From Hungatella sp. UBA7603 (GTDB lineage: Bacteria > Bacillota > Clostridia > Lachnospirales > Lachnospiraceae): 24,144 bases of DNA. Below the pieces are notes generated by a model. The model searched no databases and was not told where the DNA came from. It was given only the letters and a program-made list of their open reading frames with translations. Position numbers and translations under genes: made by a program. The DNA lies in contig DLJZ01000001.1 in the NCBI GenBank assembly GCA_002478865.1, positions 22,347 through 46,490 on the forward strand, written 5' to 3'. Shown here in pieces: positions 13,244-19,629 of the stretch. Each line of letters opens with the position of its first letter. Position 1 is the first letter of the stretch.

Positions 13244-13390
13244 TTATTTCCTGGTGTTTACGATATCATCCAGTACCTGAATTAAATCGTAAATGGTGTT
13301 AATCTGAACATTTCGCTCCAGAATCTCATTCTTAAGATCGATGGAAAGCGTTTCAAACTTCGCCTGAACGGCGGGAGCTATATAGGACAT
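13244..13390 (-). CDS. Small conserved-looking protein (48 aa), unknown function
   Basis: Read on the minus strand, GAGGTG lies six bases before an ATG at 13390. The product begins MSYIAPAVQAKFETLSIDLK, continues NEILERNVQINTIYDLIQVL, and ends DDIVNTRK before TAA. It has no cysteine or membrane segment. Its alternating acidic and hydrophobic pattern suggests two or three helices. The perfect ribosome site and good protein-like composition make it a convincing gene despite its size. It lies opposite and divergent to the 50-aa gene at 13498. I have an impression that similar 45-50 residue proteins are common in Lachnospiraceae, but no function is known to me. Confidence 0.65.
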   Translation of the reverse strand: MSYIAPAVQAKFETLSIDLKNEILERNVQINTIYDLIQVLDDIVNTRK

Positions 13391-13497
13391 GGTCATCACC
13401 TCATCATTATACTGCGCACTTGCAAATCAATTATGCATTCATTTATCACTCACATAAAATTTATTCTCTCAGCCATACTAAGATAGAGGTGATAAAA

Positions 13498-13650
13498 ATG
13501 GATCAAGATAAGAAAAGCAAACATGTGCATAAAAATGAATTTGAGGTACACACCAATACCAATGATAAGGGTAAGGTAGAAAATCAAAATCAGACCCACA
13601 ATTCCCGCAGAGAGGGAATGGGGCCTAATACGAAGAGAAGATCGGATTAA
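13498..13650 (+). CDS. Small hydrophilic protein (50 aa), unknown function
   Basis: ATG 13498 follows GAGGTG (13486-13491) at 6 bases; longer frames to 13420 lack a ribosome site. The product starts MDQDKKSKHVHKNEFEVHTN and ends GMGPNTKRRSD. It is dominated by Lys, Asn, His, Asp and Gln, has no hydrophobic core and must be largely disordered. Such composition resembles small spore or stress proteins, but no SASP signature is present. It is single and followed by a 13-bp perfect terminator. Confidence 0.65.
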   Translation: MDQDKKSKHVHKNEFEVHTNTNDKGKVENQNQTHNSRREGMGPNTKRRSD

Positions 13651-13658
13651 ATAAAAGA

Positions 13659-13694
13659 GGGTGGAAGCCAGGATGCGCTGGCTTCCACCCTTTT
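13659..13694 (+). terminator. Terminator of the 50-aa gene
   Basis: GGGTGGAAGCCAG (13659-13671) pairs perfectly with CTGGCTTCCACCC (13678-13690) around GATGCG, followed by TTTT. Confidence 0.95.
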
Positions 13695-13715
13695 AAGTTC
13701 CATACTTATGATCGG

Positions 13716-13904
13716 GCAGTTTTACAAAACTTCTTACCGAAGAAAAAAGCACAAAGACGTGCAGAAAATGAGTTGTTTATCGATAGTAGGGCAGTTGCGC
13801 GGCGGTTTTACACTGTCAGAGTACCCTTTCTCTCTGATCGATAAGTTGTTTTGTAATAGTATTATATGTGGGAATCCTGTACTTGTGAACAAGCAGAATC
13901 CTGT
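13716..13904 (+). ncRNA. Candidate structured RNA or element with alternative pairings
   Basis: TTACAAAAC (13722-13730) pairs with GTTTTGTAA (13848-13856), and the helix can continue through CTTA/TAAG and CGA/TCG. Within it lie GCAC-AAAGAC-GTGC (13749-13762) and TCAGAG-n10-CTCTGA (13816-13837). TTATCGAT (13777-13784) pairs perfectly with ATCGATAA (13837-13844) and would compete with the inner part of the outer helix. Beyond are CTTGT-GA-ACAAG (13882-13893) and a direct repeat GAATCCTGT (13872 and 13896). The strand is uncertain and no known RNA family is recognised. The 72-codon frame at 13708-13926 looks incidental. Confidence 0.35.
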
Positions 13905-13928
13905 CCGTAATAAGAGCCAGTCATAGAC

Positions 13929-14213
13929 TCATTCGTCTTTTGTAGATACGATATGTAGAGAAGGTTTTTCATCAATTTCCAAAAGACCAAGTTCTGAAAG
14001 AATGGAGAGTGTGGCAATGGTTGCAAGCTCCACAGAAACGCTGACGGAAGCTGCAGTCACACAGCCAATCAATGCTGCTGTATCTGGAGTGATCTCCATG
14101 TGTTTATAAGAACTGTTAGAGACTGTCTTACTTACTTTCTCTATTACATAATCCATATTTTGATTGATTACCTTTGAAGTTATATCTTTGGTCAGGTCAT
14201 TAAGTTTTGGCAT
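13929..14213 (-). CDS. Small protein with a hydrophobic segment, unknown function
   Basis: This encodes 94 residues. AGGAGTG lies 7 bases before the ATG at 14213. The N-terminal half is hydrophilic and probably helical (MPKLNDLTKDITSKVINQNM and on). Residues about 46-76 form an Ala/Val/Ser/Leu-rich stretch, PDTAALIGCVTAASVSVSVE and then LATIATLSILSEL, which could be a membrane helix or a buried hydrophobic helical pair. The C-terminus is polar. No family was recognised. No neighbours in the same direction suggest a role. Confidence 0.65.
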   Translation of the reverse strand: MPKLNDLTKDITSKVINQNMDYVIEKVSKTVSNSSYKHMEITPDTAALIGCVTAASVSVSVELATIATLSILSELGLLEIDEKPSLHIVSTKDE

Positions 14214-14540
14214 AATAATCCACTCCTTTTCTCAAATCCGGCCCAATCAGGCTTTCGACTATTATTTATAGTAGTAATGCGACAATAGAAAAATGAATTT
14301 TAATCCAACTTTTCCACCGGTGACTTAAATAAAATACATAATTGTAGCACCAGTTATCAAACATAAGCTTAAACTAAAATACGTTATAAGAGGCTTGAAT
14401 CAAGTAACTACAACTTAATCTTAATATACCAAAACAGGATATAGAAGTCTATATTTATTTGAAATTGTAACAAGGAATAAACAATGAATTAAAAGAAAAT
14501 TTTGAAAAGAATTATAACAGAATGAAAAATAAAATTTAGA
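14214..14540. other. AT-rich intergenic region
   Basis: It separates divergent genes. It contains no frame with a ribosome site and no recognised element; a promoter for the minus-strand gene should lie at its left end but no good -35/-10 pair stood out. Confidence 0.4.
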
Positions 14541-14611
14541 TTGATAGCCAGAAGAATATGAGATAAAATGAAGTTATTGTTTATTCGTTATAACGTTAGT
14601 TAAAAATAAAC
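14541..14611 (+). promoter_or_regulatory. Sigma-A promoter followed by nested palindromes
   Basis: TTGATA (14541-14546), a 17-bp spacer, TAAAAT (14564-14569). Immediately downstream are GTTTATT (14579-14585) pairing with AATAAAC (14605-14611), and inside them the perfect palindrome CGTTATAACG (14586-14595). The latter sits at about +10 to +19, a usual position for a repressor site. Confidence 0.6.
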
Positions 14612-14635
14612 TGATCTTGGAAGGAGATAGAAATT

Positions 14636-14842
14636 ATGAGTAAGTATAATGCTTTATGGGAATTTGTTGGCAAGAAAGAGGAAACCACATTCCAATTATC
14701 TTTTGAGCAAATACAAGATGTATTGGGGTTTGAGATAGACCATTCATTTTTAAACTACAAGAAAGAGCTCACAGAATACGGATACCAGGTAGGTAAGATT
14801 TCATTGAAAGGTAAAACCGTTATATTTAATAAGATTGTTTAA
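14636..14842 (+). CDS. DUF7662-like small protein
   Basis: This encodes 68 residues with GGAAGGAGATAG before the ATG. It reads MSKYNALWEFVGKKEETTFQ, LSFEQIQDVLGFEIDHSFLN and YKKELTEYGYQVGKISLKGK with a short C-terminal strand. The order KYxxLWE, then LSFxxIxxxLGFxxxxS, then a GYxVxxxxxxxxxVxF strand is what I know as the DUF7662 fold, a small domain of unknown function that resembles antitoxin-like or DNA-associated modules. No toxin gene adjoins it. It has a strong dedicated promoter with an operator-like palindrome. The family call is from memory of the pattern. Confidence 0.65.
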   Translation: MSKYNALWEFVGKKEETTFQLSFEQIQDVLGFEIDHSFLNYKKELTEYGYQVGKISLKGKTVIFNKIV

Positions 14843-14943
14843 AGATAACTTTTTTCTTCTGCTTTATGTGATCTGGTCTATTGCGGTTGATAAAGACATT
14901 TTAGAAATAAAGTGTCTGATTCATATTTAAGGGGAGTGGGGGA

Positions 14944-15261
14944 ATGAATAACGAAGTCAGATTGATTATCCTGAGAGGCAATTCTGGAAGTGGAAAATCA
15001 ACGACTGCAAAGGCATTACAAAGGAAATTTGGCAGAGGTACTCTTGTTATATCGCAAGATGTCATTCGTCGCGATATGCTATGGGTAAAAGATGTAACAG
15101 GAACAAAGCCAAATTGCGATGATTTTGGTGAAGAGGATATGAAGGGTTGGTGGAGAGAAGAGGACTATATGGGGATTATTCCAGAAACCTGTATTCCTGA
15201 GACAATGAGTCTGGAAGAAACGGTGGAGATGATATCTACTGATATAATGAGTTTAAAATAG
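14944..15261 (+). CDS. P-loop kinase (zeta-toxin/AAA-like), apparently internally deleted
   Basis: This encodes 105 residues. The Walker A motif LRGNSGSGKSTTAKAL is intact at residues 9-24, followed by VISQDVIRRDMLWVKD, where a nucleoside/aminoglycoside-type kinase would continue for about 60 more residues. Instead the sequence jumps to GTKPNCDDFGEEDMKGWWRE and the usual C-terminal tail EDYMGIIPETCIPETMSLEE. Full-length relatives, as I recall them, are about 165-175 residues. The centre with the substrate-binding helices, Walker B region and most of the lid is missing in frame, so catalysis is doubtful. GGGGAGTGGGG precedes the ATG. It may be a pseudogene in an early stage or a retained small ATP-binding protein. 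Confidence 0.7.
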   Translation: MNNEVRLIILRGNSGSGKSTTAKALQRKFGRGTLVISQDVIRRDMLWVKDVTGTKPNCDDFGEEDMKGWWREEDYMGIIPETCIPETMSLEETVEMISTDIMSLK

Positions 15262-15300
15262 ACGGGTATCTGGAAAACCAGGCCCGTCTATTTAGTTTTA
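15259..15300. terminator. Terminator between the kinase and the P-type ATPase genes
   Basis: TAGACGGG (15259-15266) pairs with CCCGTCTA (15283-15290), with an inner CTGG-AAAA-CCAG helix, followed by TTTAGTTTTA. It includes the kinase stop codon. Confidence 0.8.
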
Positions 15301-15309
15301 ATCCTTTTA

Positions 15310-17718
15310 TTATTTATTGTCACCATTTTTCTTGTGTATTACCTTTAGATAAAAGGAATCTAACCTTTCAATGCCAAGCGACAGATACCGAAATAGGGAT
15401 TCGGCGGCGAATGAAAAAACAATCAGCAGTACGATACATACCTTAGACATCTCGCTGATGGCATACAGCCGATGAAGGAATATTCCACAAAAAGCCAATC
15501 CCAAAATGTTAATTAGTATTATTCCGTATTTTATTCGATTGAAAGGCGCACTGATTTTGGTCAGTATGATAAAACCAACCACCGCCAAAAGAAGAGTAGA
15601 AGCAGTTGCTATATCATTTTTAGGAAGGGAAAATACATCCCCGCAAAATACAAGTGCACCTACAGCCAGTACGTCTGTCAGACCTGCTGGAAGTGCTTTG
15701 ATCATGACATTCTTTAAGAAATGCCCCTCAATTCGTTTCTTGTTTGGTTCCATGGCCAACAAGAACCCTGGAATTCCTATAGTAAACATGCTAATCAGTG
15801 ATATTTGAGAAGGTTCTAGTGGATAGGTGAACATAAACACCACCGAAAACAGTGACAGCAATAGAGAAAATATATTTTTCACTAAAAACAACACAGCAGA
15901 GCGCTGCACATTGTTTACAACTTGTCTTCCTTCCAGCACAACATCGGGCATATGAGCAAAATCTGAATCAAGAAGAACCACTTGAGCTGCCTGTGTAGCT
16001 GCTTCACTTCCGGAAGCCATCGCTACACTACAATCCGCATCTTTCATTGCAAGAATATCATTAACCCCATCTCCGGTCATAGCCACTGTGTGCCCATTTT
16101 TTTGAAGTGCCTGTACCAGTTTTTGCTTCTGTTTTGGAGTAACCCGTCCAAAGACAGTATATTCTTCTAACGCACTTACTAGCTTGCTTTCTGTGTCTAA
16201 TGTGCCGGCGTCTATGAATTTATGGGCATTATCGATACCAGCACATCTGGCAACTTCCGATACGGTCTCAGGGTTATCACCTGAAATAACTTTAACAGTG
16301 ACACCTTGTTCCTTAAAATAAGAAAAGGTTTCTTTTGCGTTTTTACGGATGGGATTTGATAAAATAACGAAGCCTAAAGGAACAACCTTTTTTGTTAGTC
16401 CATTAGTGATATCGTTTCCTTCGTATTTTCCTAATACAAGAACTCTATGTCCTGTTTTTATATAAGAACCAATTTCCGGTATGATTGATTCATAATCTTC
16501 CCGCATGACAAACTCAGGTGCACCAAGGATGAAGCTTCCTTCTTCAAATGTAACACCACTGTACTTGGTAGTAGAAGTAAATGGTGTGATGGTAAGAGGA
16601 ATTCTAGGTTCATTGTTTTTACCGAATGTTTTCGTATATTCCTTTATAGCGTGGATTGTGGCGTTATCGTCTTGTATGGCTAACGAATAATCCACGAAAA
16701 GCTGTGTCAATTCTTCCTTTGTATTTAAGATCCCATGATATGTCTGGCTTGGTAAAAATTCTTCAACCTGCATTCTGGTTTCGGTAATGGTTCCGGTCTT
16801 ATCAACACATAGCACATCCACTCGTGCCAGTGTTTCAATACTTTTCATATCGTGAAGAAGAATATTCCTTTTTGCCAATCGCATGGTACTTAAGGCAAGT
16901 GCAATGGTTGTTAGCAGATATAGCCCTTCTGGTATCATTCCGATAAGAGCTGCAACCATAGAGATAATGCTCTTTTGCATGGTTTCCTGACTTAAGAAAT
17001 ACCCTTGATAAAATAAGAGCGCACCGATTGGAATGATTATGATTCCAATCCATTTAACCAGTTGGTTAATAGATCGAATCATCTCTGACTGTTCTCCGCT
17101 ACCCGTTGCTTTTGCCTCTGCAGTTAGTTTGGAGATGTAGGAGTCATTCCCCACATGTTCTAATTTTGCATAACATTGTCCAGATACTACAAAACTTCCT
17201 GATAGAAGTTTGCTCTCGCTGACTTTTTCGATTTCATCCGCCTCGCCTGTTAATAGTGCTTCATTGACCTGCACTTTTCCCTCGACGACAACTGCATCTG
17301 CACATATCTGATTCCCAGCGGATAGTAATATAATGTCATCCTTAACTAAATCTTCGGATACAATCTGTTGCTGCACACCATTTCTAAGCACAATAGAGTG
17401 TGGGGCATTTACAATATTCATTTTATCAAGTATTTGCTTCGCTCTTAGTTCTTGCACAATTCCAATTAGAATGTTTCCTATGATAATTGGAAGAAATGTA
17501 AGATTTCGATAAGAGCCTACGTAAATAAGCAATATGGCGATAATGAAAAAGATCAAGTTAAAATAGGTAAGGAGATTGGACATGATTATCTCCTTTACTG
17601 ACTTTCCTGTTTGGTTATTCGTATGATTAACGAATCCTTGTTGGACTCGATCATCCACTTCTTGATCTGTTAATCCTTTTAATGTTGTAATTGGTATTTC
17701 ATCTGTCATATCACTCAT
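15310..17718 (-). CDS. Cation-transporting P-type ATPase, CtpE-like
   Basis: This encodes 802 residues with GAGGTG before the ATG. It carries all P-type ATPase hallmarks: TGEAD in the actuator domain (157-161), phosphorylation motif DKTGT (306-310), and the hinge TGDGVND (about 548-554). About ten membrane helices are predicted: two near 45-90, two near 220-275, and six after 600. No N-terminal heavy-metal domain is present. The TM4 motif is PEGL (263-266), not the CPC of copper pumps or the PEGLP of SERCA; PEGL with this layout is typical of CtpE-type ATPases, reported as calcium transporters in mycobacteria. The cation is therefore probably Ca2+, by family only. It is a single gene. Confidence 0.88.
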   Translation of the reverse strand: MSDMTDEIPITTLKGLTDQEVDDRVQQGFVNHTNNQTGKSVKEIIMSNLLTYFNLIFFIIAILLIYVGSYRNLTFLPIIIGNILIGIVQELRAKQILDKMNIVNAPHSIVLRNGVQQQIVSEDLVKDDIILLSAGNQICADAVVVEGKVQVNEALLTGEADEIEKVSESKLLSGSFVVSGQCYAKLEHVGNDSYISKLTAEAKATGSGEQSEMIRSINQLVKWIGIIIIPIGALLFYQGYFLSQETMQKSIISMVAALIGMIPEGLYLLTTIALALSTMRLAKRNILLHDMKSIETLARVDVLCVDKTGTITETRMQVEEFLPSQTYHGILNTKEELTQLFVDYSLAIQDDNATIHAIKEYTKTFGKNNEPRIPLTITPFTSTTKYSGVTFEEGSFILGAPEFVMREDYESIIPEIGSYIKTGHRVLVLGKYEGNDITNGLTKKVVPLGFVILSNPIRKNAKETFSYFKEQGVTVKVISGDNPETVSEVARCAGIDNAHKFIDAGTLDTESKLVSALEEYTVFGRVTPKQKQKLVQALQKNGHTVAMTGDGVNDILAMKDADCSVAMASGSEAATQAAQVVLLDSDFAHMPDVVLEGRQVVNNVQRSAVLFLVKNIFSLLLSLFSVVFMFTYPLEPSQISLISMFTIGIPGFLLAMEPNKKRIEGHFLKNVMIKALPAGLTDVLAVGALVFCGDVFSLPKNDIATASTLLLAVVGFIILTKISAPFNRIKYGIILINILGLAFCGIFLHRLYAISEMSKVCIVLLIVFSFAAESLFRYLSLGIERLDSFYLKVIHKKNGDNK

Positions 17719-18136
17719 GCTTCACCTCATTGGTCATTTTCCCGGCTTATGAAATTCTGTTTTATTGTAATAATACTAAAAAAATAGAGCTTGTATGCAA
17801 AACCTGCTAAACTGTGGTTTTTAACAAACTGATAGATGCTTCTTAAGACACCGGAGTGATTGGCTGAAAAACCGAGAAATAATTACATCTTCATTCTAGT
17901 GAGACAATAGACTTAACAAGAGTCTTAGCTGAAAACTGATTTTAAACAGTCTATTGATACATAATATCTTTTGTTTTTAGAGTTACCTTCTTATTGTATA
18001 TTATAATCGTTAAAATATAACCCTTTATAATCTTAAACTACAATAAATATATTCTAAAGCAATCATTAAAAGATGCATGACTGTATTGGTGTCTTTAATT
18101 TGGTGATTATCTAAATTAGAAATCGAAGATTGAATA
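17719..18136. other. AT-rich intergenic region with a long inverted repeat
   Basis: CAATAGACT (17905-17913) and AGTCTATTG (17948-17956) form a perfect 9-bp inverted repeat with a 34-nt loop. The core arms AATAGAC/GTCTATT recur in the palindrome at 4320-4340. No gene or clear promoter is visible otherwise. Confidence 0.4.
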
Positions 18137-18328
18137 TTGAATGTAAGATTTACTGGAATAAATAAAAAGATTTATAAATTTAGAGGGGGTAGTACAACAC
18201 TGAATATGCGCCGCTGTTGGGGTAATAACAGTTTGTGCTATATCTATGCTTTGTGGCATCCAACAAACATCGGAAAAACTAAAAAAGAGATTATATTAGG
18301 CGCCAAAAGAGTTGTACAGCTAGAATAA
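18137..18328 (+). CDS. Doubtful small ORF (gene fragment?)
   Basis: A 63-codon frame from TTG 18137 reads through RGGSTTLNMRRCWGNNSLC, then ALWHPTNIGKTKKEIILGAK and RVVQLE to TAA. The middle looks protein-like, but no start codon has a properly spaced ribosome site; AGAGGGGG at 18181-18188 is 16 bases before an internal ATG (18204). Its end lies against the terminator of the opposing tRNA. I do not recognise it. It could be a remnant of a larger gene or noise. Confidence 0.25.
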   Translation: MNVRFTGINKKIYKFRGGSTTLNMRRCWGNNSLCYIYALWHPTNIGKTKKEIILGAKRVVQLE

Positions 18329-18375
18329 TAAAACCCCTGGTAGATACAAGAATTCCTTGCAACTACCAGGGGTTT
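18324..18375 (-). terminator. Terminator of tRNA-Val
   Basis: On the minus strand AAACCCCTGGTAG (18375-18363) pairs perfectly with CTACCAGGGGTTT (18343-18331) and runs into TTTTATTATT. It begins 8 bases after the tRNA 3' end. Confidence 0.9.
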
Positions 18376-18383
18376 CACCCACA

Positions 18384-18456
18384 TAGAGACAACAGGGCTC
18401 GAACCTGCGACCTTCTACACGTCAAGCAGACGCTCTCCCAGCTGAGCTATATCTCC
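18384..18456 (-). tRNA. tRNA-Val (anticodon GAC)
   Basis: The minus strand folds as a full cloverleaf of 73 nt: acceptor GGAGATA with TGTCTCT, D-arm GCTC/GAGC, anticodon stem TCTGC/GTAGA (one G-T) with loop TTGACGT, variable AGGTC, T-arm GCAGG TTCGAGC CCTGT, discriminator A. The 3' CCA is not encoded. Its own promoter (TTGCCT at 18493-18488, 17 bp, TACAAT at 18470-18465) lies before it. Confidence 0.93.
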
Positions 18457-18464
18457 ATAGAAGA

Positions 18465-18493
18465 ATTGTAACTGAAAGAATTAAAAAAGGCAA
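18465..18493 (-). promoter_or_regulatory. Promoter of tRNA-Val
   Basis: Read on the minus strand: TTGCCT (18493-18488), 17 bp, TACAAT (18470-18465), ending 8 bases before the mature tRNA 5' end. Confidence 0.7.
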
Positions 18494-18550
18494 GTGATAT
18501 ATAAGGTGAAACAGTGTATTTCTTATCGACAAAATCCGCGTCATAGACAC

Positions 18551-18585
18551 AAAAAAACCGGAAAATCTTATAGTTAAGATCTTCC
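18551..18585 (-). terminator. Terminator of tRNA-Pro
   Basis: On the minus strand GGAAGATCTTA pairs with TAAGATTTTCC (one G-T) around ACTA, followed by GG and seven T (18557-18551). It lies between the two tRNA genes, so they are transcribed separately. Confidence 0.9.
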
Positions 18586-18607
18586 AGCATCTACTGATAT
18601 CATTGAA

Positions 18608-18681
18608 TCGGAGTAACAGGATTTGAACCTGCGACCTCTCGGCCCCCAGCCGAGCGCGCTACCAAGCTACGCCATACTCCG
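18608..18681 (-). tRNA. tRNA-Pro (anticodon GGG)
   Basis: The minus strand folds as a 74-nt cloverleaf: acceptor CGGAGTA with TACTCCG, D-arm GCGT/GCGC with AGCTTGGTA, anticodon stem CTCGG/CCGAG with loop CTGGGGG, variable AGGTC, T-arm GCAGG TTCAAAT CCTGT, discriminator A. CCA is not encoded. Confidence 0.93.
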
Positions 18682-18698
18682 TCTCCTGACACTATGAT

Positions 18699-18727
18699 AT
18701 TATAGCAGAAACTTTATGTTTGGTAAA
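18699..18727 (-). promoter_or_regulatory. Promoter of tRNA-Pro
   Basis: On the minus strand: TTTACC (18727-18722), 17 bp, a consensus TATAAT (18704-18699). Confidence 0.75.
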
Positions 18728-18736
18728 GTATATTTC

Positions 18737-18765
18737 TTGAAATAATTTCAATATTAGGATATTAT
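18737..18765 (+). promoter_or_regulatory. Promoter of the HAD/aminopeptidase operon
   Basis: TTGAAA (18737-18742), 17 bp, TATTAT (18760-18765). The -35 is part of a small inverted repeat, TTGAAA-TAA-TTTCAA (18737-18751). It lies back to back with the tRNA-Pro promoter. Confidence 0.65.
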
Positions 18766-18808
18766 TATAAGGACAAGATTATTAATATTTAGAAAAAGGT
18801 GAAAATAG

Positions 18809-19591
18809 ATGAAACCAATCGTAAGCTTTGATGTAGACATGACGTTGCTTGACCATAAAGACTGGACCATACCGGACAGTGCCATGGAAGCCATAGAACA
18901 GCTGAGGGGAAATTACACCATCGTGCTGGCTACTGGCAGAGATATGGATTCGATTTTCAGCACAGCCATTCGAGATCGGGTAAAGCCAGATGCCATCATA
19001 CATCTCAATGGGACAAAGGTGACAGTAGGGGATGAGATCATTTATGAACACACTTTTGATAAGAGCTTGCTGAAGCAGATATTAAAATATACGGAGAAGA
19101 CGCCATATAGTGTTGGAACCACCGTAGAGGATTATGATTACTATATCAATCCGGAAGGGGTAAAAGCCCATGACATCTGCCTTTGGGGACAATCCAGCAG
19201 AAAATTCAATGATCCCTACAAGCTTTTAGAACTAAACGTAAGGACCATGGCTTATATGGGAGATGAAACTGGTGCCAAAGCCATGGAAGAGGAATTTCCG
19301 GAAATCCATGTCCATATGTTTGCCGATAAAAAGGGTGCAGATGTGGTAGAGCGAAAGGCGTCAAAGGCAGTGGGATTGCTTCGACTCTGCGATTATTATA
19401 AAATACCATTATCAGAAACGATAGCATTCGGAGATAGTATGAATGATTACGACATCATAAAAGCAGCAGGAAAAGGAATTGCCATGGGAAATGCCATGGA
19501 AGAATTGAAAAAAGCGGCTGATTATGTAACGGATCCCATTGATCAAGACGGCATTCGAAATGCCTGTCTTCATTTTGGATTAATCCGCTAA
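18809..19591 (+). CDS. Cof-type HAD-superfamily phosphatase
   Basis: This encodes 260 residues. Motif I is SFDVDMTLLD (Asp8, Asp10), motif II LATGRDMDS (about 44-52), motif III Lys in the region of KKGADVVERKASKAVG, and motif IV FGDSMNDYD (about 207-215). The C2-type cap is inserted between motifs II and III, as in the Cof/YkrA group. These enzymes dephosphorylate sugar phosphates, pyridoxal phosphate or flavin precursors; the substrate is not predictable. 'DVDMT' replaces the more common 'DxDGT'. AAGGTG precedes the ATG. The aminopeptidase gene begins 38 bp downstream without an intervening terminator, so an operon is likely. Confidence 0.9.
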   Translation: MKPIVSFDVDMTLLDHKDWTIPDSAMEAIEQLRGNYTIVLATGRDMDSIFSTAIRDRVKPDAIIHLNGTKVTVGDEIIYEHTFDKSLLKQILKYTEKTPYSVGTTVEDYDYYINPEGVKAHDICLWGQSSRKFNDPYKLLELNVRTMAYMGDETGAKAMEEEFPEIHVHMFADKKGADVVERKASKAVGLLRLCDYYKIPLSETIAFGDSMNDYDIIKAAGKGIAMGNAMEELKKAADYVTDPIDQDGIRNACLHFGLIR

Positions 19592-19629
19592 ATGATGTAA
19601 TGCAATATTGAAAAAGGAGAGACATAACG

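Noticed and set aside
13457..13480. Sigma-G-like ACATA-n17-CATACTA before the 50-aa gene
   Set aside because: The predicted start of transcription would fall on the ribosome binding site, leaving no usable leader.
13651..13694. T-box-like GGGTGGAA sequence
   Set aside because: It is simply the arm of a perfect terminator hairpin after a stop codon, with no leader, specifier loop or downstream aminoacyl-tRNA gene.
13708..13926. 72-codon plus-strand frame over the structured segment
   Set aside because: No ribosome site, odd composition, and the sequence is better explained by its inverted repeats.
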